Positions 11,668 through 23,128 of a stretch of DNA of 64,000 bases are shown here, piece after piece. This stretch comes from Cerioporus squamosus (taxonomy: Eukaryota; Basidiomycota; Agaricomycetes; Polyporales; Polyporaceae). The stretch spans positions 186,001 to 250,000 of the forward strand of contig JABYQS010000006.1 in the NCBI GenBank assembly GCA_022592435.1, given 5' to 3'. The notes below the pieces were generated by a model that worked only from the letters and a program-made list of their open reading frames with translations, had not been told where the DNA came from and did no database searches. Each line of letters begins with the position of its first letter. Positions within the stretch are counted from its first letter, which is position 1. Made by a program: the position numbers and the translations under genes.

Positions 11668-13299
11668 ATGGCCTCCGCCCTTGCTCGCAGTATCATTGCC
11701 CGCCGTATGTGCTCTTACTCTACGATGATGACGCAGCTGTTAACACCTGTGCACGCGCGACAGGATTCCACGTCTCGGCCTCTCGTCATGCCCTCTCGAA
11801 GTTCGCCATGCCTGCGATGAGTCCTACTATGACGGAGGGCGGTATCGCGTCGTGGAAGAAGAAGGAGGGCGAGACCTTCGCGGCAGGTGACGTTCTGCTC
11901 GAGATTGTATGTCGTATTCGAGCATGTCGGTATGGGCAGCTAAAGTGACCTCGTGCGTCATAGGAAACCGACAAGGCGACGATCGACGTGGAGGCCCAGG
12001 ACGACGGTATTCTCGCCAAAATCATCGTGCGTGACCTATCTCGTCTGTTGCTCGCCACGTAGTCATACCTCCGCGTCTGCAGGCCAACGATGGCGCGAAG
12101 AACATCCCCGTGGGCTCTCCCATTGCCATCGTCGGTGAGGAAGGCGACGACATCTCCGGTGCTGAGGCGCTGGCGTCGGAAGAGCCTCAGCAGCCTGCAA
12201 ATGAGGAGAAGGCTCCCGAGGCACCCAAGGCCGCCCCCGCGCCCGAGACTAAGAAGTCTGAGCCTACCAAGCAAGAGACGAAGCCTGAAATCCCCAAGGG
12301 TGACCGTATCTTCGCGAGTCCAATCGCAAAGAAGATTGCTCTTGAGCGCGGTATTCCCCTCGCAAAGGTCAAGGGTTCTGGCCCCGAGGGCAGGATCCTT
12401 AGGGAGGACGTCGAGAAGTACCAGGCCCCTGCTGCCGCTGCGTCCAGCACACCCTCCACCGCCGTTCCCCAGCCGTCCGCGTCTCTTCCGGAGTACACCG
12501 ACATCCCGGTCTCCAACATGCGCCGCACGATTGGCACTCGCCTCACGCAGTCGAAGCAGGAGCTCCCACACTACTACCTCACTCTTGACATCAACATGGA
12601 CAAGGTGCTCAAGCTGCGCGAGGTGTTTAACAAGACGCTCGGCGAGAAGGACAAGTCTGCGAAGCTTTCCGTCAATGACTTTGTCCTGAAGGCTGTCGCG
12701 TGTGCTCTTGCTGACGTCCCGGAGGCGAACTCGGCATGGCTTGGCGAGGTTATCCGGCAGTAGGTCTCACCATATGATCACTGTGAACCACTTGATTGAT
12801 CCCTGTGCAGGTACAAGAAGGCTGACATCTCTGTCGCTGTGGCCACACCAACGGGTCTCATCACCCCCATCATCAAGGATGTTGGTGCGAAGGGTCTTGC
12901 ATCCATCTCTTCGGAGGGTAAGGCGCTTGCCAAGAAGGCTCGCGACGGCAAGCTGCAGCCTCAGGAGTACCAGGTCAGTGTATACGCCTCAATGCGTGTT
13001 TCGCTCGGCACTGACGTCGTCTCCCGTAGGGTGGAACCTTCACCGTGTCCAACCTTGGCATGTTCGGCATCTCACACTTCACCGCGATCATCAACCCCCC
13101 TCAATCATGTATTCTCGCGGTCGGCGCGACGCAACCTACGCTCGTACCTGCGCCGGAGGAGGAACGTGGCTTCAAGGTCGCTCAGATCATGAAGGTCACC
13201 CTCAGCGCAGACCACCGGACGGTTGACGGTGCGGTCGGTGCGCGGTGGTTGGCGGCGTTCAAGGGCTACCTCGAGAACCCGCTCACGTTCATGCTCTGA
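11668..13299 (+). CDS. LAT1: Pyruvate dehydrogenase E2, dihydrolipoyllysine acetyltransferase (mitochondrial)
   Basis: Six exons (11668-11704, 11764-11906, 11964-12026, 12083-12759, 12811-12973, 13030-13299) give about 450 aa. A basic, hydroxylated N-terminus ([13 protein letters not shown]) suits a mitochondrial presequence. One lipoyl domain follows from [18 protein letters not shown], with the lipoyl-lysine motif [10 protein letters not shown]. An Ala/Pro/Glu linker leads to the subunit-binding domain ([17 protein letters not shown], then [16 protein letters not shown]). The catalytic domain runs from [18 protein letters not shown] through [13 protein letters not shown] and [18 protein letters not shown] to the active-site motif [13 protein letters not shown]. 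It transfers acetyl groups from lipoate to CoA. Everything required for activity is present. Confidence 0.96.
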
Positions 13300-13753
13300 T
13301 TGTGCTACCACTGATCGAGTGCGCTGGACTCAAGGAGTTGGGAGCAGGGGCTGGGGCACAAAATCTTTCTTTGTTGTCGTCGATGTCCATAGACTTACTT
13401 CGTACACTTTCGCATATAGTTACTCACGGGATGCTGGAATGACTAGCAGCTTGTAATCTGACATGATGCCGTGTGAGGTTGTGGTTCAACGCGCGTTTCG
13501 AACTGTAGGTGCAACATTGATGAATTCCAGGACACGGTCAGGTGGAATGTGGTCGACGACGGGCGCCTATGTGCATATCGCGACTCGACGCGTTCGTGAC
13601 GCGTTTGGCCATGATATTGACTGCACGCGCATAAGCAGTAGTCCTCTTCTCCCGTCCCGCCCCTTCTCTTCTCCCACGCAGGTCTCCTGAGTTAAATTTC
13701 GCTGGCTGCCCTTGGTCTCTGCTCTCGACGACGCTGGCGCGGCGCGAAACCAC
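13300..13753. other. Intergenic: LAT1 3' region and promoter of the coiled-coil gene
   Basis: This 454-bp stretch between two plus-strand genes has no credible coding frame. A CT-rich run (about 13640-13680) sits roughly 75-115 bp before the next start codon, typical of fungal core promoters. Confidence 0.55.
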
Positions 13754-16700
13754 ATGGAGGATTTCGTCGTTGATCAGGCGAGATACCTATCGCGTATTCT
13801 GGCCGCGAACGCGAAGCATATAGAGGAGAAACGCGTCACAACTGAGGTGTGTACGATCAGTCTGTTGCATCGTTGACTCTCTCGCCCATGCGCGCTGCCC
13901 CGTAGCATTACTCCGTGCATCCAATGTCGGTGATGGACCACGCAGAAATCTTGCAGGTCGCCGTGGGTGATAGCGTGACTTTGCACAAAGAGTATCCGCA
14001 CGCGCACCAGGTGAGTTCGTTCATTGTCTGGCTAGTCACTGATGTGCGCGCTGACAGCATCTACGCACAGTTCGTCGTGTCAAAATCCGAGTTTTCCCTG
14101 CTTCAGAACCAGCTCCTCGGACTCGCATTGCAAGACCGTGCACGGCTACAGGATGTTGCCGCCGATACCGTGATGCCAGAAGTATGTGTCAAATCTAGGC
14201 ACCTTCGGGGGTTAACCACGAGCGCGCTTCTGTAGATGCTGTCCATACGTCCCCAGTTCGTCCTCGAGGTGGCCAAGATATTGGAATCGGTTGTTCTTGA
14301 CAACGCTCAAGTCGCGACGGAAGGAAACTTCGACATCCACAAGGTACGGTTGGCCGTCACGCCCCGCTCGTTCTTGTCCTGACATCGCTTCGTCAGCTTG
14401 ATATGTGTAAACCCTGGGAAGTGGCCAAGCTTGTAGCACGGCTCCGCCATCTGTTGGAATATCATATCCGGCATCTCGACGAACTTACCAGCTCCAAGCG
14501 CAAGGTAGGTGGCTGAATGTCTAGGCATGCATGGAGACTGACGGGTGGTCATGTGTAGGCTGACGATCTCGTCGTGCAACTCCACAAGCAGAACGAGGAC
14601 GTCACAGCTCAGCACACTGCGGCTCAGGGGAAAGTTACTGAGCTGGAGGGCGCACTGGTCGCGTCGGTGCAGCGGATTGAATTGATCAAGACGGCGTTGG
14701 AAGCTGCAGAGGCCTCAACTCTTGCTCGCATCGACGAAATCAGGAAAGAATACGAGTTGCTCAAGTCGGCGCATCTTCAATGCGCGAACCAGGTCGGTGG
14801 TCAAAATAAGTCAGTCGTATTATAACGCGCTGAAACCTCGCGCTCAGATCCAAGAGCGTGACTTTGAGATTGTTCAGTTGAGGGAAGAGTGCAAGATTCT
14901 CATCAAATCTTACGAAGAACGAGTCGAGGCTGCCAATGACAGTGATGCTACAGTGTCCGTGAAGGTTGAAGAGCTTGAGCTTGTGCAGATGGAGCGTGAC
15001 AAGCTAGCTACGAAACTCTCGGAGTTGCAGGCTTCGTATGAACATTTCCGCCTGCTAAGGGGCGAGGAGACTGAACAACTCGTGAAGGAGGTAGGTTAAA
15101 GAGGCTTTGCACATTACTGGTCTAATTGTGGACTCTACAGAAGGCCCAGTTACAAGAGGCCCTCCAGAAGCAGGTCGACGCATCAGAGATCATAGAAGAT
15201 AGAAACACTCAGTTGAGACGAGAAGTCTCCCGACTCGAGTCGGAACTGCGGGCAACACAGACACAGGTGAGGTTGAAGTATCTGTCACTGAACGTATGTC
15301 TCAGTTGCTTGGTTAGTTGATGGGCAGCGAGGTGCAGTGTGATACATGGAAGGTCACCGTCGACGACATCCTGAGTCGCCATGCGGAGGAGCTGGAAGTT
15401 GCTCGCAACAATACTGCCCAGGAGCGGGAACTGCGCGAGGCGGGCGACGGATTGGTGAGTCTTCACTGCGCGCTCTAGCTGTATACACTGATCGGCAGTC
15501 CTTGCGACTTCAGCTCCAGAATGCTGCGCGTAAGATCGAAGAACTCGAAGTGAAGGGACGCATGCAAGATCAGGAAGTAGGTCATATCAGCTGCGAATAC
15601 CGTGCAAGTCCTCATTTTGATTAGATCGCGAGGCTTCGTGTAGCTGTCGCTCAAAAAAACGATGAGATGAGCCAACGTCTGCCAATCTCTCCGCCGCCTT
15701 CCGCGTAAGTAGGCGAGCATGGACCTCGCGACTCGCTCATGGGCTAACATGCGCTACTTCAGCCACAAATCAGGTCCTTCCTCTTCACGCAAGCGGAAAG
15801 CGCCTGCCGCATCTTGGTCTCAGGATGACAACGGTTTCGCACTTAACCTCGCTGCACATGGCTCGCCCATCCCAGTAGCACGTGCTGCAGTGCTAGCTAG
15901 TCTCCCTGCCGTGCCTGTCAACCTTGGGGAATCACCCGAGATCTTCACGCGCCAGTCACTGAGCAATATCCTCGGAGGCTCCGTCCAAGGTCTTGTAGTC
16001 CGGTGCACAAACAGCGCCACCGACCTGGCTCGCCGATACGATATGACCGACTATCTCTGCCCGAACATGGACCACAACGCGTGGTCACCTCCCGGACCTG
16101 GACAGCATGGATATATGCAAGTTGGCCTGGGGAGAGATCGGAAGCTCTTCAACGGCGAAGGCGAGTACCGACACGTGTTCGTTGGTGGCGGGAAGTTCTT
16201 CTTGTACTGTGGATGGTATCATGTCCTGCGCGTCGATCCGCTGACGAAGGAGGAGTGGGACACTCTGCCTACCCGGGTGCGTTCGCCGCTTATTCCAGAT
16301 GTCGACAAGCTGACGAGCTGCGCTATAGGTCAAGACGACGTACTCGGAGACCACTTTCAACAAGGAGAACACGAAGGAATGCACGAACAAGCAGCTCTGG
16401 AGCACCATCAAGAGCGCAGACCAGGTCCTCACTATGTACAACAAGGGCGAGCTTCGTGCGCCCCTTGTCCGTCTGCAGTGCCTGAAGTTCGACATGGACT
16501 TCTATCAGGAGCTCGTTGACGCGAACGGCCGGTACTTCACGAACAAGGCGCGCCCTGCCCCTCCCAATGTTGCTAAGCGACGCAAGGCAGCGGACGATGC
16601 TAGCAAGGCAGAGGACGATAAGGAAGACGACATGCCACTGACAATGGCTGAGGAAAAGGCCGAGGACGACCACCCACCGATGCCACCGAATGACTCCGCC

Positions 16701-17084
16701 ACTTCTGCTGCTGCCGGTCCATCAGAGGACGCCATGGCACCGAACTCGACTGAGGATGTTTCGATGGGTGATGCCATCGCTGCGGCGCCCGCACCGAGCT
16801 CGAGTGAGGATGCCTCGATGGATGCTTCCGTGGCGACCCCTGCCCCCGTTTCTGTGGCCAGCGCGAGCATCGTACTGCCTCCGTCTTCACCGGCTCGACA
16901 GGCCAGATACGGTACTCGTCAGCAATCATCGGTTGGGCTCGTCAGACTGCGCATCCCGGGTGGGAGATCGCCGCGTTCGCATCCGGATGCCAAGGACACA
17001 GAAGATGAAAGAGAAGTGGAGGATAGGCTGTCGTCGTCCGGGTTGTCGTCCGCGTCTGACGATGACGACATGTACGCCGATTGA
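13754..17084 (+). CDS. Coiled-coil protein with C-terminal DUF6697-like domain
   Basis: Thirteen exons (13754-13846, 13906-14010, 14071-14181, 14236-14343, 14397-14504, 14559-14792, 14848-15090, 15141-15266, 15317-15454, 15499-15576, 15625-15704, 15763-16276, 16329-17084) sum to 897 codons plus stop. Residues about 180-460 are a long heptad-rich coiled coil (for example QERDFEIVQLREECKIL). A basic KRKAP linker follows, then a globular region with DYLCPNMDHNAWSPPGPGQHG, LFNGEGEYRHVFVGGGKFF, YCGWYHVLRVDPLTKEEW and a conserved FDMDFYQELVDAN stretch. I associate this region with DUF6697, a domain I know only from agaricomycetes; that name is from memory. The C-terminus is acidic and Ser-rich. The function is unknown; the layout suggests a nuclear or scaffold protein. 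Confidence 0.8.
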
Positions 17085-17312
17085 GGGTATGCAAAGTTTC
17101 TTGTGCTTCATCATCTCCCTTCGTCGTGACCTCGCTGTGCTGCTTGCTATTCCTGCATATGCTTTGCTACTCCCTCCTTAACTTTTCGGGTGGCCTTAGT
17201 GTACATATACGTTACTGTACAATATTTGATACTGGTAGACCATGTAATTCTAGTACCGTACATACCGTCGCAACTGCTTGTAGTCGCAGCTTGCATAGCT
17301 TGGAATACGATA

Positions 17313-18400
17313 TCACTGATTCTTGAATGCCTGCTCCACGGACTCGCGCTTGCCCTTCTCATACTTTTCGAGCACTTGAGAGGAGAAGCCGACCGCGACC
17401 TCCGGATCCCCGCGAATGAGGCCCTCCATGGTGTGCTTAGTGAACTCGTCGAGGGGCATCCAGACCTTGGACAACGTTGGCGTCGTGCCTTGATCTATGT
17501 AGATGCGCATATATGTCAGTAGGTCAGTGCACGATCGAAATGCCGACGTACGGTCGTGCAGTTCGGACTCGACCAAGCCGGCCATGATACCGGTGAGTGA
17601 ACAGCACAGCGGTACTCAATTACGTCGCGATGACTCACGGAGGCAGGATCTCTATGATGCGAACCTTCGTGTCCGCCAGCTGAGCGCGCAAAGAGAGGTC
17701 GAAACTGTGCAGTCCTGCCTTGGTAGCACAATAGTTGGGGACGTCCGCCTTGGGCTGGATGGCGAGGCCAGACGTGATTGGGACAATGAATGAAGGACGG
17801 CCTTCGGCCTATCAGCGTTGCCAAGTGAGCTTACAGGTCTTGAAGCAGAACTAATCAATAGATCGGACGTACGCTTAGCTTGAGAAAATGCGGAAGGAAT
17901 AGCACTATGAGCTTGACGACCGAAACGTAGTTCGTGTTGAACTCGTCGTCGATCTCTGGGGTTGCGCGTCAGCATACGGTTACTACTATCGCATGACTCT
18001 ATCGACGTCCGCGACTCACTGTTCATCGCGATTGTCTCGGGCTTCTTGAAGTCGAACATATGCTGTATACCCGAGGATAATATAACACCATCGAGCTACG
18101 AGTATATATCTCAGTCACAGCATGACCGTGGAATCAGGACAATGTACTTACGTCGGGATGTTCAGAGAGAACTCTGTCCACGAACTGCTTCAGCTCGGCG
18201 TGGCTGGTATTGATGTCGACGCGAGCGGTCTTGATCCTCTTGCCTTGCTTCGCAAGCTCGTCAAGCCGTTCCTGACGACGACCAGCGACAATGACCGTGG
18301 GCTTGCTGTCCAGACCGTGTATCGCGAGGGCGAGTGCCCGACCGATGCCTGCTGTAGCCCCGACGACCAGAACACACTTCGCGTCCTTGATGCCTGTCAT
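17313..18400 (-). CDS. Short-chain dehydrogenase/reductase, copy 1 (possibly defective splicing)
   Basis: A classical SDR of about 245 aa related to the DltE-like group. It has the Rossmann motif VVGATAGIGRALALA, the AGRRQERLDEL segment, the SSGIQHMFDF block (NNAG position), the N-T-N-Y stretch, and the catalytic region VPITSGLAIQPKADVPNYCATKAGLHSFDLSL with Ser and the YxxxK pair (Y-C-A-T-K). Six introns split it. The intron at about 17638-17578 has a good donor (GTGAGT) after the ILPP codons, but the place where its paralogue has CAG reads GG, so no AG acceptor restores the frame to LVESELHD. Either splicing is non-canonical or this copy is decaying. The rest is open to the stop at 17313. 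The substrate is unknown. Confidence 0.7.
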
Positions 18401-18788
18401 GATAGTATGAACGAAGTGAGAGAAACGAGTGTATGCCTGACGAGACAGCGCAGCCCGGGCATGTCTATATACGTGGAACCCACCTCAGACTCCATGTCAT
18501 ATCGCGAACCTATGACGCATCGTGCGATCGGCGCCTGCACCAGATGTTCCCATCTCAGTCACAGTGGTACGCCGTTTCTTCGATGTCGTGACAGTAAGAG
18601 TACTAGTAAGCACTTGCTTCATAACCAGACAGATCTGGAGAGGGTGCGCGCGTCCACATGCCGATATTGAGGCGAGCAGCCCCGACGGCGAACTACGCAC
18701 AAACTTGCCACGCCGCTGTGCATCCACAATGCTCCTTCGTCATTGCATGTAGCCTCTAAGGTGTATCTCGTATATATCTAGCAGCAGG
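18401..18788. other. Intergenic between the SDR pair
   Basis: This 388-bp stretch holds the promoter of SDR copy 1 and the 3' region of SDR copy 2. A TATA-like element lies at 18464-18471. No coding frame is supported. Confidence 0.55.
18464..18471 (-). promoter_or_regulatory. TATA-like box of SDR copy 1
   Basis: On the minus strand this reads TATATAGA, about 64-71 bp upstream of the ATG at 18400. A comparable element sits at a similar distance upstream of SDR copy 2, so it may have been duplicated with the gene. Confidence 0.45.
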
Positions 18789-19880
18789 TCAAGAGGGTAT
18801 GAACACCGGAGACTGACGCACGTAGCCTTGCTCCACAGCCTCACGCTTGCCCTTCTCGTACTTCTCCAAGACGGCAGCGGACATGCCCACTACGACCTCT
18901 GGATCACCGCGCACGAGGCCTTCAATGGTGTGCTTGGTGTACTCGGCGAGCGGCATCCAAAACTTGGAGAGTGCAGGGACTGTCCCTTGATCTATAGACC
19001 GTGTAAGTCAGTCAACACCGAGAATTCAAGTCATGCCAGCACTACTCACGGTCGTGAAGTTCCGACTCAACGAGCCTGCGGAACACGTCAGGACAGACGG
19101 GAGACGCGACCGGCGGAACCACTTACGGTGGCAGAATCTCGATCACACGGACTTTCGTGTGCGCAAGCTGGGCACGCAGCGAGATACTGAAGCTGTGTAC
19201 TGCCGCCTTCGTGGCACAGTAATTGATAACGTCCGGCTTTGGGGTTATGGCAAGAGCCGAGGTAATGGGTATGATGAAGGACGGACGACCCTCGGCCTGC
19301 GCCAGGACAGTCAGCTCTTCCTGATCTTGGTCAACGTTTCATGAAGCTCTCACGTTGAGCTTGAGGAAGTGCGGGAGGAATAGCAGTATCAGGTTGACGA
19401 TGGCAACGTAGTTCGTGTTGAATTCATCGGTGATCTCTAGCACGGGACAAGAGACATGAGCGTTCGCGTCGCACGGACACACGGGGAATCCATGCACATA
19501 CTGCGTACGTCGACAGTTTCGGGCTCTGCAAAGTCAAAGATGTGCTGTATACCAGACGAGAGGACGACGGCGTCCACCTACAAGAATAATCAGCATCGTA
19601 TTCATGGATGGAAAACGCCGCATGTACTAACATCCGGATACTTCGCCACGACATCGTCGACGAACTCCTTCAGCTTGTCATAGGTGGAGTTGATATCGAC
19701 CCTTGCGGTCTTGATCCGGTCGCTCTTCGTTGCAAGCTCGTCGAGACGTTCTTGACGGCGGCCAGCAGCGATGACGGTGGGCTTGCTGTCAAGATCGTGG
19801 ATTGCGAGCGCAAGGGCGCGCCCAATGCCTGCGGTGGCACCGATGACGAGGACACATTTCGCGTCTTTGATTCCTGCCAT
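18789..19880 (-). CDS. Short-chain dehydrogenase/reductase, copy 2
   Basis: This is the tandem paralogue of the gene at 17313-18400, with the same intron positions and a near-identical N-terminus (start MAGIKDAKCVLVIGATAGIG). The cofactor motif, the SSGIQHIFDF block, N-T-N-Y and the catalytic region with PITSALAITPKPD and the Y-C-A-T-K pair are all present. The intron before LVESELHD has a normal CAG acceptor at about 19076, so this copy is fully spliceable. The C-terminus is a little longer than in copy 1 (ends QSPVFIPS). It is a predicted NAD(P)-dependent oxidoreductase with unknown substrate. The homologous junctions of the two copies helped to fix each other's exons. Confidence 0.85.
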
Positions 19881-19945
19881 GGTGAGAAGAGGCAGTGAGG
19901 AGGCGGGTAGAAACAGCTAATCTGATGGACACAACATACCGTATG

Positions 19946-19955
19946 TTTATATATC
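19946..19955 (-). promoter_or_regulatory. TATA-like box of SDR copy 2
   Basis: The minus strand reads GATATATAAA, about 66-75 bp upstream of the ATG at 19880. The spacing suits a fungal core promoter and suggests regulated rather than constitutive expression. Confidence 0.5.
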
Positions 19956-20174
19956 TCTGCCGGGGACAGCTGGTGGTCAATGTTACCGGTCGGTGGGAGC
20001 CTGAGAGAGGCAGCGAATCGATCTGCCGCCGCGACTACGTATCGCCCGATTAGGCGATACCACCTACGTAGTACTTAGTACGTGACCAGCCGCTTGCGTT
20101 CTCTTACACACCCACCAAGTTGCTGATCCAGCACGACTACGCCGGCTGGTCGTGACAGCCTTTTGTACTCAATC

Positions 20175-21291
20175 ATGGCAGATATTGCGCCTGCGCAATC
20201 TTCAAGCGCGTCTTCCTCTGAATCCGCCGAGGGTACGCGGTCTCTCTCAACTCCAGCGGAATTTGGCATGCAAGACCCACTTGACGTCCGAGTGAGTCAG
20301 CTCTCACTCATCTCTCCGTTCGGACATGTTCTGATGATGTGCGATAGGCATGCCTGAGCAACGCGGAAGAGCTCAAGCGTGAAGGCAACGACCACTTCCG
20401 GGCGCAAAGATGGGACGAGGCTCTCGCTGCGTACAGATCCGCACTCGGTCATCTCCCCGCTCGGCCGCAATTGCGGACGAAGGCGAAGGAAGGGGACACT
20501 GATCCAACAGAAGACGACTCCGAGGATTCGCCTCCTGAGGGCGAGCCTACTGAACAAAGCTCTGCACGGCCGTCGTCCCCGGCGGCTCAAGTGCCTCCAA
20601 CCGAGGATGAAGTCGAGTGCGCGAAAGCTCGAGCAGTTCTGCACGCGAACATTGGTGCATGTTACTTGAAACTGGTAGGGGAGATGCTGTCTATCCTCGC
20701 AGGAATCAATACTAACGTCATTTGCTTGTAGGGAGAGCACAAGGAGGTTGTTGCCGCGTGTACAGAAGGCAAGCCTTTAGCGCAGGTCGTTCCATGGCGA
20801 TCTAACAGATCGGGTCTTTTCTCATATTACAGCCTTGAAGGACGATCCGAAATACATCAAGGCACTGCAGAGGCGAGCCACCGCCAACGAAAGGATCAAC
20901 TCGTGGTCTTCACTGTCCGGCGCACAGGAAGGTCAGTCTTCTCCTCTCCTTCAGACGTTGGCCTGCCGCAGGATCGACACAGGTAGTAGATTACAAAGCC
21001 TTGCTGGAGTTGCTGCCGCCTACGTCGCCAGATGTCGCCAGCATTCGGCGTTCACTGGCAGCTTTGGGGCCGCGCGTGGAGGCAGCGCAGAAGCGCGAGA
21101 CTTCGGAGATGCTCGACAAGCTCAAGGGCCTTGGCAACAGCCTTCTAGGTAAGGGCTGCGGAAGCAGCAGATGCGTCTGGACACTAACAGCTCGCCACTC
21201 AGGAAACTTTGGTCTCTCTACGGACAACTTCCAGTTTGTTCCAAACGGCCAGGGCGGATACTCGATGAACTTCGTACAGAATCCTACGTAA
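20175..21291 (+). CDS. TTC1: TTC1-like tetratricopeptide repeat protein
   Basis: Six exons (20175-20291, 20348-20674, 20732-20768, 20833-20931, 20987-21148, 21203-21291) give about 276 aa. TPR motifs are seen at AEELKREGNDHFRAQRWDEA, at AVLHANIGACYLKLGEHKEV and at CTEALKDDPKYIKALQRRA. An acidic, Pro/Ser-rich insert (residues about 80-120) interrupts the first and second repeats. The C-terminus carries the diagnostic TTC1 tail: MLDKLKGLGNSLLG, FGLSTDNFQFV and YSMNFVQNP. TTC1 proteins are co-chaperone-like adaptors reported to bind Hsp90 and G-alpha proteins. Intron 3 begins GC rather than GT (GCAAGC), a permitted GC-AG intron; splicing there is needed to keep the TPR frame. It is divergent from SDR copy 2, 294 bp away. 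Confidence 0.88.
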
Positions 21292-21536
21292 CAGGCTCGT
21301 ACTTCCACATGTGTCGTTCTTCCATCCCGCTTCGCTGGCAATGCCAGGATGGAGCCGCTTTTGGCACATCCTCATCCTAGGGGGAAGTCAATGGGAGGCC
21401 GGATCGGATACGCGACGTGACCACGTAACCTCATGTCTGGGGAAGGCGCGGCGAACAAGGGTAGGTGCCGAAGGGACCCTCATTCACTAGTGGAACGAAG
21501 CAATCGCTGGAGGAGCTATCGCCACTGCCAGCTCGG

Positions 21537-22817
21537 TCATGTCTCCTCGCCAGACTGAACGAAGATCTCGTCATCTCCAATGCAGAACGTGAACTCTACG
21601 GCGCTGTTTTCTCCTGGTGTCCGGATGACCCCCCGTATCTCGCCCTTCTTCACCAAGGCTGCGCGCATGTGTTCCTGACTGACTGCGTCCGCCAAAGAGT
21701 ACGAAGCCGGGAAAGGGTCGATGGGCGATGGATGGAGGGTGATGTGATAATGGAGGGGGAGGGTCGTCTCCACGCCCCGCTGCGCACGGCCGGCGGGTGT
21801 GTCTGACCGAGCATCAACGCTGGCCGAGCGTCGCTGCGAGTTCTCGATGTTCAGCATCGCTTCGTCCGCGCCGTGGGGCTCGAACGGTGCCGGGAATGGG
21901 TATAGATGTTGCCGGTAGAACGGGGAGGCTGGTTCTCCAGTAGGAGATGGCTTGGCGAGAGCGTTGAGGCCCCAGTTAGCAAGGAGTATGACGGGTCGAT
22001 GGGACGTCCGAAATCGTTGGAGCGCCTTGAGGACATGGTACAAAGGGTTCGGTGGGAGACCCTGCGCTGAACCGTCCGCTGCGTCGCGAAGCTGTTCGAG
22101 CGTGTATCGGTCCCTCCAGTAGAATGCGCTCAAGGAGTCAATGGCGAGAAGCCCGATCTCCTTATCCTGCAAGCGAGGATTTGTGGCATGGTACTTCGGG
22201 AGGTGTAGGAGGGTTATCGCGAGCTGCATAGAAGAGGTTGGTCGGAATATGTGCAGGTTCTCCAGACGCTGTGCGGCGACATCCTCTAGAGGGACACTTG
22301 CATCGATGACATCTTCTGGCCCAATAAGACGGCGCATCCGCGAGAGAAGCAGGGTGTACAGTCTGGAGACGTTGAGCTTGCCGTCGGTGTCGAAGAAGAC
22401 AGCAGCTTTGCCCCAGCCACCGAGTTCTTTGCCGTGGTAGCTGCGAGGTATCAAGCAGGTAACGAGCATGTGGTACAGCAGATGCGTCTTTCCGCTCGCG
22501 GCAGGCCCTTGGATCTCCAGGACATCTCCTTGGTTAAGTGGCCAGTCGTGCGAGGTCCGTCGAGAGTTGACCGAGGACAGATGCGCGTCAAGCGCAGGAA
22601 TAAACGTCGAGCCCGCGGAGACCGCTAGGTCACCGTGAGTACCAACAGGACGCGTCACCGTGCCGCTTCAATACTTACATTCGCGTCTGACGGTCGCCAG
22701 GAACTGCGAGCAGTACGTCAGCCGAGGCTGTGGCAAGGAACGTGGACTCACGCTCTGGAGAGATTCGGATGGTATTTCGGCGAGAAGGGACGCTGCTGTG
22801 ATCGTGTTTTCTGCCAT
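21537..22817 (-). CDS. XRCC2: XRCC2-like RecA/RAD51 paralogue
   Basis: Exons 22817-22752, 22703-22679 and 22624-21537 give about 392 aa. A Walker A motif is present (EIQGPAASGKTHLLYHML), followed by AAVFFDTDGKLNVSRLYTLL and a Walker B-like segment IGLLAIDSLSAFYWRDR, the pattern of XRCC2/RAD51 paralogues. The C-terminal half carries an acidic, Pro-rich extension and a final beta-rich segment (AVEFTFCIGDDEIFVQSG). XRCC2 works in homologous recombination with other RAD51 paralogues. XRCC2 is the best fit because of the FFDTDG/LLAIDSLSAFYW blocks, but other RAD51 paralogues cannot be fully excluded by eye. It is convergent with TTC1 and divergent from the next gene (311 bp). Confidence 0.78.
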
Positions 22818-23128
22818 GGTACTGGTGGTACTTGGCTGGCTCGCGGGGCACAAGTAGGAGGTCAGGGGACTGCCGTCAAGGAGACCACCCGGAACGCGTC
22901 CAGGTCGCGTTTGTGGCGTGGCTGATCGTCCTCCACGTGTCGCAGGCGCCCAGGGCTTGATTGTTTCTGGCCAAATCAAGAGAGGCAGTTATAGACTTAA
23001 CGACCATCCTCCGCCTCCGACGACCCCCGCCAGCTCACCCGCTCCCCGACATCCGCAACACTAGACGGCTGGGCTGTCCGACTCGTTCTCCTCGTCCCTA
23101 AATTCTCCAGTTCTAACGATATACCAGC
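22818..23128. promoter_or_regulatory. Bidirectional promoter region, XRCC2 / coiled-coil gene
   Basis: The two genes are head-to-head with 311 bp between start codons. The sequence near the plus-strand start is C/T-rich (about 23005-23125). No TATA box is obvious. Shared regulation is inference from spacing only. Confidence 0.5.
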
